A stretch of DNA of 64,000 nt from an uncultured Christensenellaceae bacterium (GCA_910587595.1 CAJULQ010000002.1:235520-299519), one strand, 5' to 3'. Shown: positions 44,826 through 54,620, numbered from the stretch's first letter. Notes: a model not told the origin generated them from the letters alone. Numbers and translations are program-made.

Positions 44826-45306
44826 TATCGGATTGTTGGCGGGTTCGTTCGACCCGTTCACACTGGGACATTACGATATCGCCTCGCGGGCGGCCAAACA
44901 GTTCGGCACGCTGTATATTGCCGTGGCGAACGTTACGGGCAACAAACGCTGCGTAGCAACGGTTTCGCAACGCATGGAGATCGTGCAAAAGTCGGTGGCG
45001 GATATACCCAACGTGCAAGTGGTGTCGTTCGACGGTTTTTTGACCGATTTTGCCAAAGAGCTGGGCGCTTGCACCGTTGTGCGCGGTTTGCGTACTTTCA
45101 AAGATTTCGAATACGAAAAATCGCTTTCGCAAGTGTATAAATCGCAATGGAGCGAAATGGAATCGGTATTTTTGATCTCGTCGCCCTCTTTTTCGCATAT
45201 TTCTGGCACCATCGTGCGCGATCTTGCGTTGTCGGGCGGTTCGCTTGTCGGTTACGTGTGTTCGCAAGCTATCGCGCTTGTGGAAAAAATTTACGGGAGG
45301 AGATAA
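44818..45306 (+). CDS. coaD: Phosphopantetheine adenylyltransferase
   Basis: The 162-residue protein has the nucleotidyltransferase motif GSFDPFTLGH at residues 9-18 and the SSxxxR-like segment SPSFSHISGTIVRDL. It makes dephospho-CoA from phosphopantetheine. The ATG at 44818 follows GGAGGAAG. Confidence 0.96.
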   Translation: MHNIGLLAGSFDPFTLGHYDIASRAAKQFGTLYIAVANVTGNKRCVATVSQRMEIVQKSVADIPNVQVVSFDGFLTDFAKELGACTVVRGLRTFKDFEYEKSLSQVYKSQWSEMESVFLISSPSFSHISGTIVRDLALSGGSLVGYVCSQAIALVEKIYGRR

Positions 45307-45312
45307 CAAACT

Positions 45313-45777
45313 ATGGATGTACTGCAACTTCTCGAACAATTGGAACAAGAATTGGGCGATCGCAAAGGCGGATTGTTCAGCAAAAAAGTGGATATCGGCA
45401 GATGCTCGCAACTTGTGCGGCAGATCCGCGGTTCGTTGCCCGATACGTTGCGCGAAGCGCAATATGTGGTAGAGAACAAACAAAAGATATTGGAAAACGC
45501 CGACAGCGTGGCCAAAAACACCATGCGCGAGGCGGAAGAACGCGCCGAACATATCATCGACAATTCCGAGTTGACCAAACGCGCCGAAATGGAGGCCAAA
45601 CAGTTGATGGAAACGGCCTATATGCAATGCGACGCTTTAGTGGATCAAACCAAAACGCACTTAGACATCATGTTCCGCGATGTAGAACAGTTTTTGCAAT
45701 CCACGCTTGCCATGATCCGCAACAATCGCGAAGAGTTGCGCGGCGCGATGATCGTAAAAACGAATAAGAATGGCTGA
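45313..45777 (+). CDS. Coiled-coil protein of the coaD-linked ATPase-like family
   Basis: The 154-residue protein is mostly a charged coiled coil between residues 45 and 125, with an N-terminal VLQLLEQLEQEL segment. Proteins of this form follow coaD in many Clostridia and are often labelled ATPase or V-type subunit H-like, but no ATP motif is visible. A DivIVA-like structural role is possible. Confidence 0.75.
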   Translation: MDVLQLLEQLEQELGDRKGGLFSKKVDIGRCSQLVRQIRGSLPDTLREAQYVVENKQKILENADSVAKNTMREAEERAEHIIDNSELTKRAEMEAKQLMETAYMQCDALVDQTKTHLDIMFRDVEQFLQSTLAMIRNNREELRGAMIVKTNKNG

Positions 45778-45804
45778 AATTCGAATAACACAAGGAAAAG
45801 AAAG

Positions 45805-46830
45805 ATGTTTGAAAAAATACGTAAGATCATGACACCCGAAGAAGTGGCGCAAAAGGTGCCGTTTTCCGCGGCCTTGCACACCATAAAAAAAGAACGCGAC
45901 AAGACGCTTTCGAATATTTTCACGGGCAAAGACGATCGCTTGTTGCTGATTATCGGGCCTTGTTCGGCCGACAACGAGGACGCCGTATGCGATTATGTGA
46001 CGCGTTTGGCCGCGTTGCAAGAAAAGACAAAAGACAAATTGTTTATCGTGCCGAGGGTGTATACCAACAAGCCGCGGTCGAGAGGCGAAGGGTATAAAGG
46101 CATGTTGCACAACCCCGATCCGCATAAGGGCACCGATATACAAGAGGGGATATTGCGATTGCGCCATATGCACATTCGCGTGGTGCAAGAAAGCGGCTTG
46201 ACCTCTGCCGACGAAATGCTGTATCCCGACAATTACGGCTATCTCGAAGACGTGTTGTCGTATGTGGCGGTGGGCGCCCGCTCCACCGAAAATCAACAGC
46301 ACCGTTTGGTGGCCAGCGGCGTGACCGTGCCCGTGGGCGTAAAAAATCCCATGCACGGCAGTATTCCCGCCATGATGAATTCCATTTATGCGGCGCAATT
46401 GCCCAGCGAATTTCAATATCATAGTTATCAAGTAAAAACAAACGGCAACCCGTTGGCGCATGCCGTGTTGCGCGGCAGTGTGGACGTGTTCGGCAACAAC
46501 CACGCCAACTATCATTACGAAGATCTGATGGCGCTGTCGGCGGCGTATGAAAAGCAAAAATTGGCAAATCCCGCCGTGGTGATAGACACAAATCACAGCA
46601 ACAGCGACAAAAACCCGTTGGAACAAATACGCATAGCCAAAGAAGTGCTCACGGTAAAATCGGCCAACGATAAGCTCAAAACGCTGATAAAAGGATTGAT
46701 GATCGAAAGTTATATAGAAGACGGCAACCAAACGCCGGACGGCAACGTGTACGGAAAATCAATCACCGACGGTTGCTTGGGGTGGAAAAAAACGGAACGG
46801 CTTATAAACGACATTGCCGACTTGTTGTGA
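45805..46830 (+). CDS. DAHP synthase, type I (AroF/G/H class)
   Basis: The 341-residue protein has the GPCSADNEDAV motif near residue 51, PRVYTNKPRSRG near 77-88 and the DTNHSNSDKNP metal-binding segment. It condenses PEP and erythrose 4-phosphate as the first step of the shikimate pathway. The N-terminal extension of about 45 residues is typical of the type I-alpha class that senses aromatic amino acids. No leader control is visible. Confidence 0.93.
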   Translation: MFEKIRKIMTPEEVAQKVPFSAALHTIKKERDKTLSNIFTGKDDRLLLIIGPCSADNEDAVCDYVTRLAALQEKTKDKLFIVPRVYTNKPRSRGEGYKGMLHNPDPHKGTDIQEGILRLRHMHIRVVQESGLTSADEMLYPDNYGYLEDVLSYVAVGARSTENQQHRLVASGVTVPVGVKNPMHGSIPAMMNSIYAAQLPSEFQYHSYQVKTNGNPLAHAVLRGSVDVFGNNHANYHYEDLMALSAAYEKQKLANPAVVIDTNHSNSDKNPLEQIRIAKEVLTVKSANDKLKTLIKGLMIESYIEDGNQTPDGNVYGKSITDGCLGWKKTERLINDIADLL

Positions 46831-46878
46831 GTAACGGCAACCCTTAACGGGTATGCTAACAAACGCGGAGGGCAAATA

Positions 46879-47658
46879 TTGCAAAGAAAAACGATAGGGT
46901 TGGCGCTTGGCGGCGGCGGGGCGCGCGGATTTTGTCACATCGGCGTGTTGGAAGTTTTGGAAGAAAGCGGCATTCCCGTAGACTTTGTGTCCGGTTGCTC
47001 GATGGGCGCCATTGTGGGCGGTTGCTACTGTGCGGGCGTTTCCGTTGCCGCGTTGCATGTGGTGGCGCGAAAGATCACGCAAAAAGTGGTGATGGATATC
47101 GATATATCCAAACGCCGTTGCGGCCTTGTGAGCGGTAAGCGTGCCGTTAAAACTTTACAACCGCTGGTGGGCGAAAAAAACATAGAAGATTGCCGTATAC
47201 CTTTTCGCGCTACGGCCACCGACGTGCGCAGCGGCACGTTAAAGGTGCTCCACAGCGGAAAGCTGATCGACGCCATGCGCGCCAGTATGTCTATTCCCGT
47301 GGCTTTTCATGCGGTGGAGCGGGGCGAAGAACTTTTGGTGGACGGCGGCGTGTTGGAGCGCATCCCCATAGACAGTTGCCGCGCCATGGGCGCCGATATC
47401 GTGATCGCGGTAGACGCATTGGGCGGTGCGCCCTCCAAAGATTATGTGCCAGACGGCATGCTGAGCATAGTGGAGCGCAGTTGTTTGCTGATGGATTGGC
47501 AGACGTGCCGAGAAAATATCAAAAAAGCCGATCTTTTGATCGTGCCGGAGCAAGGCAACCGCACAACGTATCGATTCAAAGACAACGAATATTCCATCGA
47601 AAGGGGTCGCATTGCGGCGCGGGAAATGTTGCCGCGTATCAAAGAGATCATACGGTAA
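46879..47658 (+). CDS. Patatin-like phospholipase
   Basis: The 259-residue protein has the oxyanion motif GGGGARG at residues 11-17, the nucleophile elbow GCSMG near residue 41 and the DGG catalytic aspartate near 155. It is of the RssA/YlbK type, predicted to be a cytoplasmic lipid hydrolase. The start is TTG, 7 nt after GGAGG. The 3' end overlaps the convergent tmcAL gene by 11 bp. Confidence 0.9.
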   Translation: MQRKTIGLALGGGGARGFCHIGVLEVLEESGIPVDFVSGCSMGAIVGGCYCAGVSVAALHVVARKITQKVVMDIDISKRRCGLVSGKRAVKTLQPLVGEKNIEDCRIPFRATATDVRSGTLKVLHSGKLIDAMRASMSIPVAFHAVERGEELLVDGGVLERIPIDSCRAMGADIVIAVDALGGAPSKDYVPDGMLSIVERSCLLMDWQTCRENIKKADLLIVPEQGNRTTYRFKDNEYSIERGRIAAREMLPRIKEIIR

Positions 47659-48829
47659 GCAGTTTTCTGTCCCAAAACGCATTATTCGGTTGTTGGGTAA
47701 TCAACGAATAAATACTGCCCGCCGTGCCGTCTGTTTGCGCCGCCGCTACGGCCGCATCTCCTAATGCGGCGTAATCGTTGTTTTGCACAGCTATGCCCGA
47801 CAACGCTCGCAAAATATCTTTGCGGGCGTTTTTTACGGCAATCAAACGTCCCGCCGCGCTTTCTGCTTGTTGCATGACTTCATCGGTAATACCGAGCAAG
47901 GTTTGCAAACAAATTCGCTTGATGCGGCCTACGGTGTAACGTTTGCTTTTGCAAGCCTCCACAATATCGGTAAGGCGCACGTATTTTCGGGCGCATTCGG
48001 AAAGTTTATAATGTAGCCCTTCGCCGTTGTCGGCAGATTGCGCTATATCTTTTGTGCGAAGAGCGTGCACCGTAAGCGCCTCGTAAATGTCCCAATGCAC
48101 CCGTTGGCGTTCGTAGCTTTCGCAAAGCACGGAGAACAAGGGGTGGGGGATATACGGTCGCAGTGCATGGAAATCGCCTTTTTCCAATAGTATTCTGGCG
48201 GCCGTGGCCGATATGTGTTGGCCGCAAGCAGCGGTATCGTTGTAATGGTTGCCCGATCGTTGCACAAAGACGGGCACGATCGAAAGATCATGGCGACGAA
48301 TGGATCGCAAATATTCCACTGCCAAAACGTTATTGGGTTTTTGCAAAGCCGCTTTGACCGCCTCACACAGCGATGTGTCGATCGCTGCAGCGGTCGCTTC
48401 CGTTAATGCAACGGCATACGATTTGCCTTTTTGTAATACCTCTTGCAGTCGCGCGCAAAAAACGGGCGGTTGCGTGAATTGTATATCGGCAATGCGTTGA
48501 ATTAAGTTTCCGTCGTCTTCCACGCCTATAGCAAGCCACTTTATTTGCGGTATGCGTGACATAATACGCATAGCGCCGTCGGCAAAACGTTCACCCACGG
48601 CGCACGAAAATGCCACGGGCAGTTCGATCACGGCGTCCATGCCGTTGTGTAAAGCCGTTTCGGCGCGCAAGACGGGCGATAGTACGGCGGGCTCGGCTCG
48701 TTGCACAAAACAACCGCTCATCACGCCGATAACGGTGTCGGCGTTGCACAGCTCTTTTGCCGCTTGTATATGATAGGCGTGCCCCGAATGGAAAGGGTTA
48801 TATTCGCAAACAATAGCCAAAGCGTCCAA
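47648..48829 (-). CDS. tmcAL: tRNA(Met) cytidine acetate ligase TmcAL
   Basis: The 393-residue protein starts with the nucleotidyltransferase motif CEYNPFHSGHAYH (HxGH at residues 14-17), as in B. subtilis YlbM/TmcAL. It uses ATP and acetate to form ac4C at the wobble base of elongator tRNA(Met). The start is TTG with GGAG upstream. It is divergent from the thrS leader, and the two promoters are only about 10 bp apart. Confidence 0.92.
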   Translation of the reverse strand: MDALAIVCEYNPFHSGHAYHIQAAKELCNADTVIGVMSGCFVQRAEPAVLSPVLRAETALHNGMDAVIELPVAFSCAVGERFADGAMRIMSRIPQIKWLAIGVEDDGNLIQRIADIQFTQPPVFCARLQEVLQKGKSYAVALTEATAAAIDTSLCEAVKAALQKPNNVLAVEYLRSIRRHDLSIVPVFVQRSGNHYNDTAACGQHISATAARILLEKGDFHALRPYIPHPLFSVLCESYERQRVHWDIYEALTVHALRTKDIAQSADNGEGLHYKLSECARKYVRLTDIVEACKSKRYTVGRIKRICLQTLLGITDEVMQQAESAAGRLIAVKNARKDILRALSGIAVQNNDYAALGDAAVAAAQTDGTAGSIYSLITQQPNNAFWDRKLLTV

Positions 48830-48857
48830 TAGGAAATACTCCTTTGCATTTTATGTC

Positions 48858-48886
48858 ATTATAACAGAAATTGCTTATTTTTACAA
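48858..48886 (-). promoter_or_regulatory. Promoter of tmcAL
   Basis: On the minus strand TTGTAA (48881-48886), a 17-bp spacer and TATAAT (48858-48863). It faces away from the thrS promoter at 48896. Confidence 0.7.
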
Positions 48887-48895
48887 ATGTTTTTG

Positions 48896-48924
48896 TTGAC
48901 ATAATATCGAACGGGTGCTATAAT
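48896..48924 (+). promoter_or_regulatory. Promoter of the thrS T-box transcript
   Basis: TTGACA (48896-48901), a 17-bp spacer and TATAAT (48919-48924) with an extended -10 TGC. Transcription should start near 48931. Confidence 0.85.
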
Positions 48925-48930
48925 ACAAGC

Positions 48931-49154
48931 AATGGAATTTTCCCCGCAATTGCGGACAAGTAGCGCCGAAAAACGCTTACAGAGAGCGTGCGCCGCGGCT
49001 GAAAGCGCATGCAAGCAAGTTATCGGAGGCGAAACCACCGTATAGGGAAACGCCGCGCCGTCGAACGGTGCTAAACGAGGTCGCTTTTGCGACGAAAAAA
49101 GGTGGAACCACGGCAAATACCGTCCTTTGGCTGATAGGCTGAAGGACTTTTTTT
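48931..49154 (+). promoter_or_regulatory. Threonine T-box riboswitch
   Basis: The leader contains the AGAGA motif of stem I (about 48981), a GGCTGaaA element, the T-box antiterminator sequence AAGGTGGAACCACGG at 49099-49113, and a terminator (GTCCTT at 49122-49127 with AAGGAC at 49142-49147) ending in seven T. The likely specifier is ACC at 49034-49036, followed by A, a threonine codon, which fits the thrS gene downstream. Uncharged tRNA-Thr would pair here and permit read-through. Confidence 0.9.
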
Positions 49155-49167
49155 AAGGAGAAAGCGT

Positions 49168-51126
49168 ATGAACATAACTTTGACCGACGGAAACATTTTG
49201 CAAGCAAAAAAAGGCAGCACGGTGTGGGAGATCGCAGCGCAGATCAGCGAAGGGTTGGCGCGCGCGGCTTTGGCGGCAAAAGTGGACGGCGAAACGGTGG
49301 GGTTGACCGACACGGTAGACAAGGATTGCACATTGCAGATCTTAACCTTTCGCGACGAGGAAGGCAAGGAAGTGTACCGTCATACGGCGGCGCACATTTT
49401 GGCGCAAGCCGTGAAAAATGTGTATCCTACGGCAAAGCTTGCCATAGGGCCGGCGATAAAAAACGGCTTTTATTATGATTTCGACTTCGAAGAGCCCATC
49501 ACGCAAGCCGATTTCGAAAAAATCGAAAAGGAAATGCAAGCCATTATAAAGGCCGATTTTCCCATCGAGCGTTTGCGCGTAACGCGCAAGCAAGCGCTTA
49601 CGCAAATGAAAGGGTACGACGAACCGTATAAAATACAGCTTATAGACGATTTGCCGGGCGACGCCCAAATATCGCTGTATAAGCAAGGCGGTTTTACCGA
49701 TCTTTGCCGCGGTCCGCATTTGCCGAGCACGGGGCGCGTTAAAAATTTCAAGCTGACGCAATTGGCGGGCGCGTATTGGCGCGGCAACGAAAAAAACAAA
49801 ATGCTCACCCGAATTTACGGCACGGCGTTTGAAAAAAAATCGGAACTTACCGAATATATAGAAAGAATGGAAGAGGCCAAAAAACGCGATCACAACAAAT
49901 TGGGGCGCGATTTGGGCATTTTCATGACGTCCGATATCGTGGGGCAAGGGTTACCTATACTCATGCCCAAAGGCGCCAAGATCTTGCAGATACTGCAACG
50001 CTTTGTAGAAGACGAAGAGGCAAAACGCGGCTTTATGATCACCAAAACGCCCAACATGGCCAAATCCGATCTTTACAAAGTGTCGGGACATTGGGATCAT
50101 TACCGCGATAAAATGTTTGTGCTCGGCGAAACGGACGAACACGGCGAAGCGGTGCAAAAAGACGCCGAGATCATGGCGTTGCGCCCCATGACTTGCCCGT
50201 TCCAATACCAGATCTATAAGAACGGCTTAAAGTCTTACCGCGATCTGCCGTGCCGATACAGCGAAACCGCTACCGAATTCAGAAACGAGGCATCGGGCGA
50301 AATGCACGGATTGATTCGCGTGCGGCAATTCACGCTTTCCGACGGGCACATCATTTGCACCAAAGAGCAAGTGGCGGTCGAATTCAAGCGTTGCTTGGAT
50401 CTGAGCTATTATCTGTTGGATTGCTTGGGTATGCGCGAAGACGTTTCGTTCCGTTTTTCCAAACGCGGCAAATCCAAATCGGACAAATACATCGATAACG
50501 ACGAGGCATGGAACAACACCGAATCGATGATGAAACAAATTTTGGACGATTTGGGGTTGGATTACGTGGAGGCGGACGACGAAGCGGCTTTTTACGGCCC
50601 CAAACTCGATTTGCAAGCAACCAACGTATACGGCAAGGAAGACACGCTCATCACCATTCAGATCGATTTTGCGGCGGGCGAAAGTTTTGATATGCAGTAT
50701 GTGGATGTGGACGGCGTAAAGAGAACGCCCTATGTCATTCACCGCAGTTCCATCGGCTGTTATGAACGCACATTGGCTATTTTGATAGAAAAATATGCCG
50801 GCGCATTCCCGCTGTGGTTCAGTCCTACGCAAGTGAAAGTATTGTCGCTCACGCAACGCAATGAGCAAAAAGTGCAAGAGATCACAAATCGACTTTTGCA
50901 AGCGGGGATCCGCGCCGAGGCGGACATTCGCAACGAAAAGATCGGATATAAGATCCGCGAGGCGCAAATGGAAAAAGTGCCGTATATGCTCATTATCGGC
51001 GATAAAGAAGCGGAAACGGATTGCGTATCGGTTCGTTCACGCTCGGCGGGCGATTTGGGACAAATGGCGTTTGCCGATCTGTTGGTTAAATTAACGGATG
51101 AGATCGACAAGAAAGTTTGCAGATAA
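49168..51126 (+). CDS. thrS: Threonyl-tRNA synthetase
   Basis: The 652-residue protein has the N-terminal TGS domain, the editing-domain motif HTAAHIL near residue 73, the class II catalytic core with RPMTCPFQ near residue 337, and the anticodon-binding C-terminal domain. AAGGAG precedes the ATG at 49168. Expression is governed by the T-box leader, and comEC follows after 21 bp in the same transcript. Confidence 0.97.
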   Translation: MNITLTDGNILQAKKGSTVWEIAAQISEGLARAALAAKVDGETVGLTDTVDKDCTLQILTFRDEEGKEVYRHTAAHILAQAVKNVYPTAKLAIGPAIKNGFYYDFDFEEPITQADFEKIEKEMQAIIKADFPIERLRVTRKQALTQMKGYDEPYKIQLIDDLPGDAQISLYKQGGFTDLCRGPHLPSTGRVKNFKLTQLAGAYWRGNEKNKMLTRIYGTAFEKKSELTEYIERMEEAKKRDHNKLGRDLGIFMTSDIVGQGLPILMPKGAKILQILQRFVEDEEAKRGFMITKTPNMAKSDLYKVSGHWDHYRDKMFVLGETDEHGEAVQKDAEIMALRPMTCPFQYQIYKNGLKSYRDLPCRYSETATEFRNEASGEMHGLIRVRQFTLSDGHIICTKEQVAVEFKRCLDLSYYLLDCLGMREDVSFRFSKRGKSKSDKYIDNDEAWNNTESMMKQILDDLGLDYVEADDEAAFYGPKLDLQATNVYGKEDTLITIQIDFAAGESFDMQYVDVDGVKRTPYVIHRSSIGCYERTLAILIEKYAGAFPLWFSPTQVKVLSLTQRNEQKVQEITNRLLQAGIRAEADIRNEKIGYKIREAQMEKVPYMLIIGDKEAETDCVSVRSRSAGDLGQMAFADLLVKLTDEIDKKVCR

Positions 51127-51147
51127 ATTAAACACGGAAGAAAGATA

Positions 51148-53322
51148 ATGCGGCGGTTGGTGAATTTGCGCACCATGTTAACGGTGGCTGTCAGCGAAAC
51201 CGCCGTTATTCTTTGCGCTTATACATACTATGTGTGGCATACAATAGGTTTAGTGCTTTGCGTTGCCTATTATATTTTGCTTGTTGCTGGTTTACTGCTT
51301 GCATATTTGTTTGCCAAAAACCGACAATTGGCTTTTGCGTTGTTGTTGTGTCTGCTTTGCGGCGGCGCAACGCATACCGTTATGGCGGTTCGTTACGCCA
51401 CATATCACACTATAGTACTCAACAGCAAGCAATCGTATGTAGTGCAAGGCACGGTGGACACCGTAACGGCGCAAGACGGCATAGTGCGAGGCGTGTCCGT
51501 TGCAAACGTTACGGTAAACGACGAAAAAATTTCGGGTAAAATACAACTTCTTTTCTATGAAGACGATGTTCCCGAACGGGAATTGCCCATCGGTTGCCGC
51601 GTACGAACAAGCGGCATACTGTACGCAAGACCGCTTATCAACGGCAGTGCGGTAGACGGTACGGCGTATCGCAAAAATATACGGTATGTTTTGTATACTT
51701 CTTACGAAACCGTTGAAACCACGGCGCAAAAGGCCGCGTTGCCCATACGTATTCGCCGCCGTTTACACGATCGATTGGTGCGTGCGTGCGGTGATACATA
51801 CGGTTCGATCGCATATTGCATGTTAACGGGCGATAAGAGCGAGTTGGATTCTACCACATTGCGATTATACAGCGTAAGCGGTGTGGGGCATATCTTGGCG
51901 GTATCCGGATTGCACGTGGGATTGCTTTCCGCTGTCGTCTTGTTTCTATTGCGTAAGTTGCGACTGCCGCGCATTTTGCAAGTATGTTTCACGCTGGCAT
52001 TGCTGTTTGTTTACGCGGCTTTTGTGGGATTTACGGCATCTGTGGTGCGTGCTTGTATTATGAGCGGCATAGGGTTGTGCACCTTAGTGAACGGACAACG
52101 AAAAGACGCGCTCAATTCGATGTCGCTGGCGTATGCCGTTATACTATTGTGGCACCCGTTTCTTTTGTTCGAAGTAGGTTTTTTGCTCAGCTTTGCCGCT
52201 GTTTTCGGGATCATCTTGTTTTCCCGTCCGTTTGCGGCTGCTTTGCGGAAAATACATGTGCCGCGGTGGCTTGCCGCGTCGTTGGGCGCTACGGCCGCCG
52301 TTCATGTGGGGATATTGCCCGTATCGGCTTATTTTTTCGGCGCCGTGCAAACATATTCCGTGCTTTGTAATCTTTTATTGGTACCGCTGTTGTCGGTAAC
52401 ATTTGCGTTTTTTGTGCTCACTGTTCCGATAGGCATGCTGTTTCCCGTGTATGCCGTGTTTCGCGTGGGCGCCGTCGGTTTTGCGCTGGCGGACATTGTC
52501 ATGGGGTTTATCGCGATTTTGCCGCTCAGTCAAATATACATAAACGGGCATGTCGGTTTGTTTTTTCTCTTTCCGTTATATTTTGTGGCAAGTCGATTTT
52601 TCATGTTGCCTGCGGGCAAATGGATCTTGTCGCTCGGTTGCGCCACGCTGTGTGCTGTTTTGGCGATCGTGCCGACGCTTGCCGCATTGTCGCCCGATAA
52701 AGAGGTGCAAAACAGTTTGATCCCCGTAAACGGCTACGGCGACGTCACGCAGATCATAATTGACGAGCGCGTTACGGTGATAGGGGATTGCAAGGATATG
52801 CCGGCGCTGAAAGCAACGTTGCAACGGCACCATATCCGCAAGATAGACGCTGTTGTTTTGCATGCGTTAACGGAAAAGATAGGAAAGGGATTGCATGAAT
52901 TATGCAAAAATTTTCATGTGGGGAAAATTATTTGTCCCTTGCAAGAAACGGACAGCGACGGAATAGCGGCGCTCGGCAAATATAAAAACTTTTACGTTTG
53001 GGAAGAGAGCGATCACGCAAAATGCGAGCAAGTGCTTACAAACAATTCGCGGCACGGCGGTTTTTTGTATCATTATTCGAACGACATAGCTGTTTTAGCC
53101 ATGCGTTATTCGGCCTCTTACACTAATATTGCTGTCGAGATCATCGACGAGGCGCCCATTATTCGTTGTTTTATGTATCTCAACGCTTATCCCGATAGGA
53201 TCTATATCACCAATATGCCCAAGGGTTATTTGGGAGAAACGGCCGCCTATCAATATTCATTGGCTGAAAACAGAGAGTTTGTGTTCGATCTGCAAGGCAT
53301 GTTACTACAAAAAAATAAGTAG
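51148..53322 (+). CDS. comEC: ComEC/Rec2-type membrane protein with a degenerate nuclease domain
   Basis: The 724-residue protein has N-terminal membrane spans, an OB-like region, the ComEC core with HILAVSGLHVGLLSAVV near residue 250, more spans, and a C-terminal domain at about 525-724 that aligns with the metallo-beta-lactamase domain. In that domain the usual HxHxDH metal motif reads as LHALTEKIGKG, so the metal ligands are lost. It may import DNA without trimming, or have another role. No other com genes lie nearby. Confidence 0.87.
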   Translation: MRRLVNLRTMLTVAVSETAVILCAYTYYVWHTIGLVLCVAYYILLVAGLLLAYLFAKNRQLAFALLLCLLCGGATHTVMAVRYATYHTIVLNSKQSYVVQGTVDTVTAQDGIVRGVSVANVTVNDEKISGKIQLLFYEDDVPERELPIGCRVRTSGILYARPLINGSAVDGTAYRKNIRYVLYTSYETVETTAQKAALPIRIRRRLHDRLVRACGDTYGSIAYCMLTGDKSELDSTTLRLYSVSGVGHILAVSGLHVGLLSAVVLFLLRKLRLPRILQVCFTLALLFVYAAFVGFTASVVRACIMSGIGLCTLVNGQRKDALNSMSLAYAVILLWHPFLLFEVGFLLSFAAVFGIILFSRPFAAALRKIHVPRWLAASLGATAAVHVGILPVSAYFFGAVQTYSVLCNLLLVPLLSVTFAFFVLTVPIGMLFPVYAVFRVGAVGFALADIVMGFIAILPLSQIYINGHVGLFFLFPLYFVASRFFMLPAGKWILSLGCATLCAVLAIVPTLAALSPDKEVQNSLIPVNGYGDVTQIIIDERVTVIGDCKDMPALKATLQRHHIRKIDAVVLHALTEKIGKGLHELCKNFHVGKIICPLQETDSDGIAALGKYKNFYVWEESDHAKCEQVLTNNSRHGGFLYHYSNDIAVLAMRYSASYTNIAVEIIDEAPIIRCFMYLNAYPDRIYITNMPKGYLGETAAYQYSLAENREFVFDLQGMLLQKNK

Positions 53323-53340
53323 CTTTCGCTACTCATTTTT
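53318..53340. terminator. Bidirectional terminator between comEC and rnhA
   Basis: A 6-bp stem (AGTAGC at 53318-53323 with GCTACT at 53328-53333) has TTTTT on the right and AAAAAA on the left, so it can serve both converging genes. Confidence 0.7.
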
Positions 53341-53788
53341 AGATCACGGTATTGCATGATTTGATTGCGGCGCGAGCCAACGCATCGCAACGGTTATTAT
53401 ATTCGTTATCGCTGTGGCCTTTCACCTTTATAAAGGTAACGGAATTGTGTTTACCGATTTTCAAACACAGATCGGTCCACAAATCGCGGTTTTTAACGTC
53501 TTTTTTATCGGCGGTTTTCCAATTGGCTCGTTGCCAATTGGTTAGCCAGCCTTTGTTTACGGCGTCTACGGCGTACGCCGAGTCGCTGTACACTTCCACG
53601 TCGCATTTTTCCTTGAGTGCGTCTAAGCCTTGAATAATGGCGAATAATTCCATGCGGTTGTTGGTGGTGTCTTTATTGGCGCCGCTTATTTCTTTTTGGT
53701 GTCCGTTGTATTGCAAGATGGCCGCCCAACCGCCCACGCCCGGATTGCCGCTACATGCGCCGTCAGTGTAAATCTGTACTAATTTCAT
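53339..53788 (-). CDS. rnhA: Ribonuclease HI
   Basis: The 149-residue protein has the catalytic residues of RNase HI: D8 in YTDGACSGNPG, a glutamate in NNRMELFA near residue 47, an aspartate in VYSDSAYAV near 69, and a C-terminal aspartate in NNRCDALA. It degrades RNA in RNA-DNA hybrids. It overlaps proC by 4 bp. Confidence 0.95.
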   Translation of the reverse strand: MKLVQIYTDGACSGNPGVGGWAAILQYNGHQKEISGANKDTTNNRMELFAIIQGLDALKEKCDVEVYSDSAYAVDAVNKGWLTNWQRANWKTADKKDVKNRDLWTDLCLKIGKHNSVTFIKVKGHSDNEYNNRCDALARAAIKSCNTVI

Positions 53789-54603
53789 TTTGTTTCGCTC
53801 AGCTCCTTTGCGCGCAAGATGGCTTTTTCTACCGCTGTTTTTACAGTATCTTCAAACTGTTGCGCTTGTAAATATCGAACCCCTTCTATGGTGGTCCCGC
53901 CTTTACTGCACACCGAATCTATCAATGCAGTAAGATCGGGTTGCGATGTGGCTTGTAATAAAGTAGCGCTACCGAGCACGGTTGCGATCGCCATGTTTTG
54001 CGCCTCTGTATCCGTAAACCCGCATTCTATGCCTTTATCGATCAATGCTTTTAGCATCATGAACACAAAAGCGGGGGAACTGCCCGTTAACCCCGTGATC
54101 TCGTCGAGCTGCGATTCTTCCACCATAGCGGCTGAGCCGAACGAAGAAAGTAAAGCGTGCACAAATCGAAGTTCGTTTTGCGCCAATCCTATGTGTGCGT
54201 AGGCGTTATACGATTTGCACACGCGCGCGTTTAGGTTGGGCATAACGCGCACGATTTTTTGCGCGGCCGTCAACTGTTGCAAAGCGGATAGGGAAGTGCC
54301 CGCCATGATCGAAATGACCGTTTTGTCGCGCAAGTCCAACGTCCGTAACATATCGGGGGCCGATTGCGGCTTTACCGCCAACAAAACATATTGCGCCGAA
54401 CGGATCGCCGCGGCATTGTCTGTTGTTTTATCTACGGGGGCGTCCAATTGTGTTGTTTTGTTTTCGTCGGGATCGGATACCGTGATCTGCAAGGATATTT
54501 TTTGTGCGCGCAATGCGCGACATGTTTCTTTTTTGCACAGCGCTTTTAGGATCGCTTGCGCCATATTGCCGCATCCAAGCACAGCCAATGTAGTTTTTTT
54601 CAT
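53785..54603 (-). CDS. proC: Pyrroline-5-carboxylate reductase
   Basis: The 272-residue protein has the N-terminal dinucleotide motif GCGNMAQA, the VRVMPNLNA motif and the C-terminal TGLTGSSPAFVF...GGTTIEG region of ProC. It completes proline synthesis. The ATG at 54603 is used, with GAGG 6 nt upstream; the ATG at 54615 lies before that site. Confidence 0.94.
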   Translation of the reverse strand: MKKTTLAVLGCGNMAQAILKALCKKETCRALRAQKISLQITVSDPDENKTTQLDAPVDKTTDNAAAIRSAQYVLLAVKPQSAPDMLRTLDLRDKTVISIMAGTSLSALQQLTAAQKIVRVMPNLNARVCKSYNAYAHIGLAQNELRFVHALLSSFGSAAMVEESQLDEITGLTGSSPAFVFMMLKALIDKGIECGFTDTEAQNMAIATVLGSATLLQATSQPDLTALIDSVCSKGGTTIEGVRYLQAQQFEDTVKTAVEKAILRAKELSETK

Positions 54604-54620
54604 ATAGTTCCTCATTTTAA

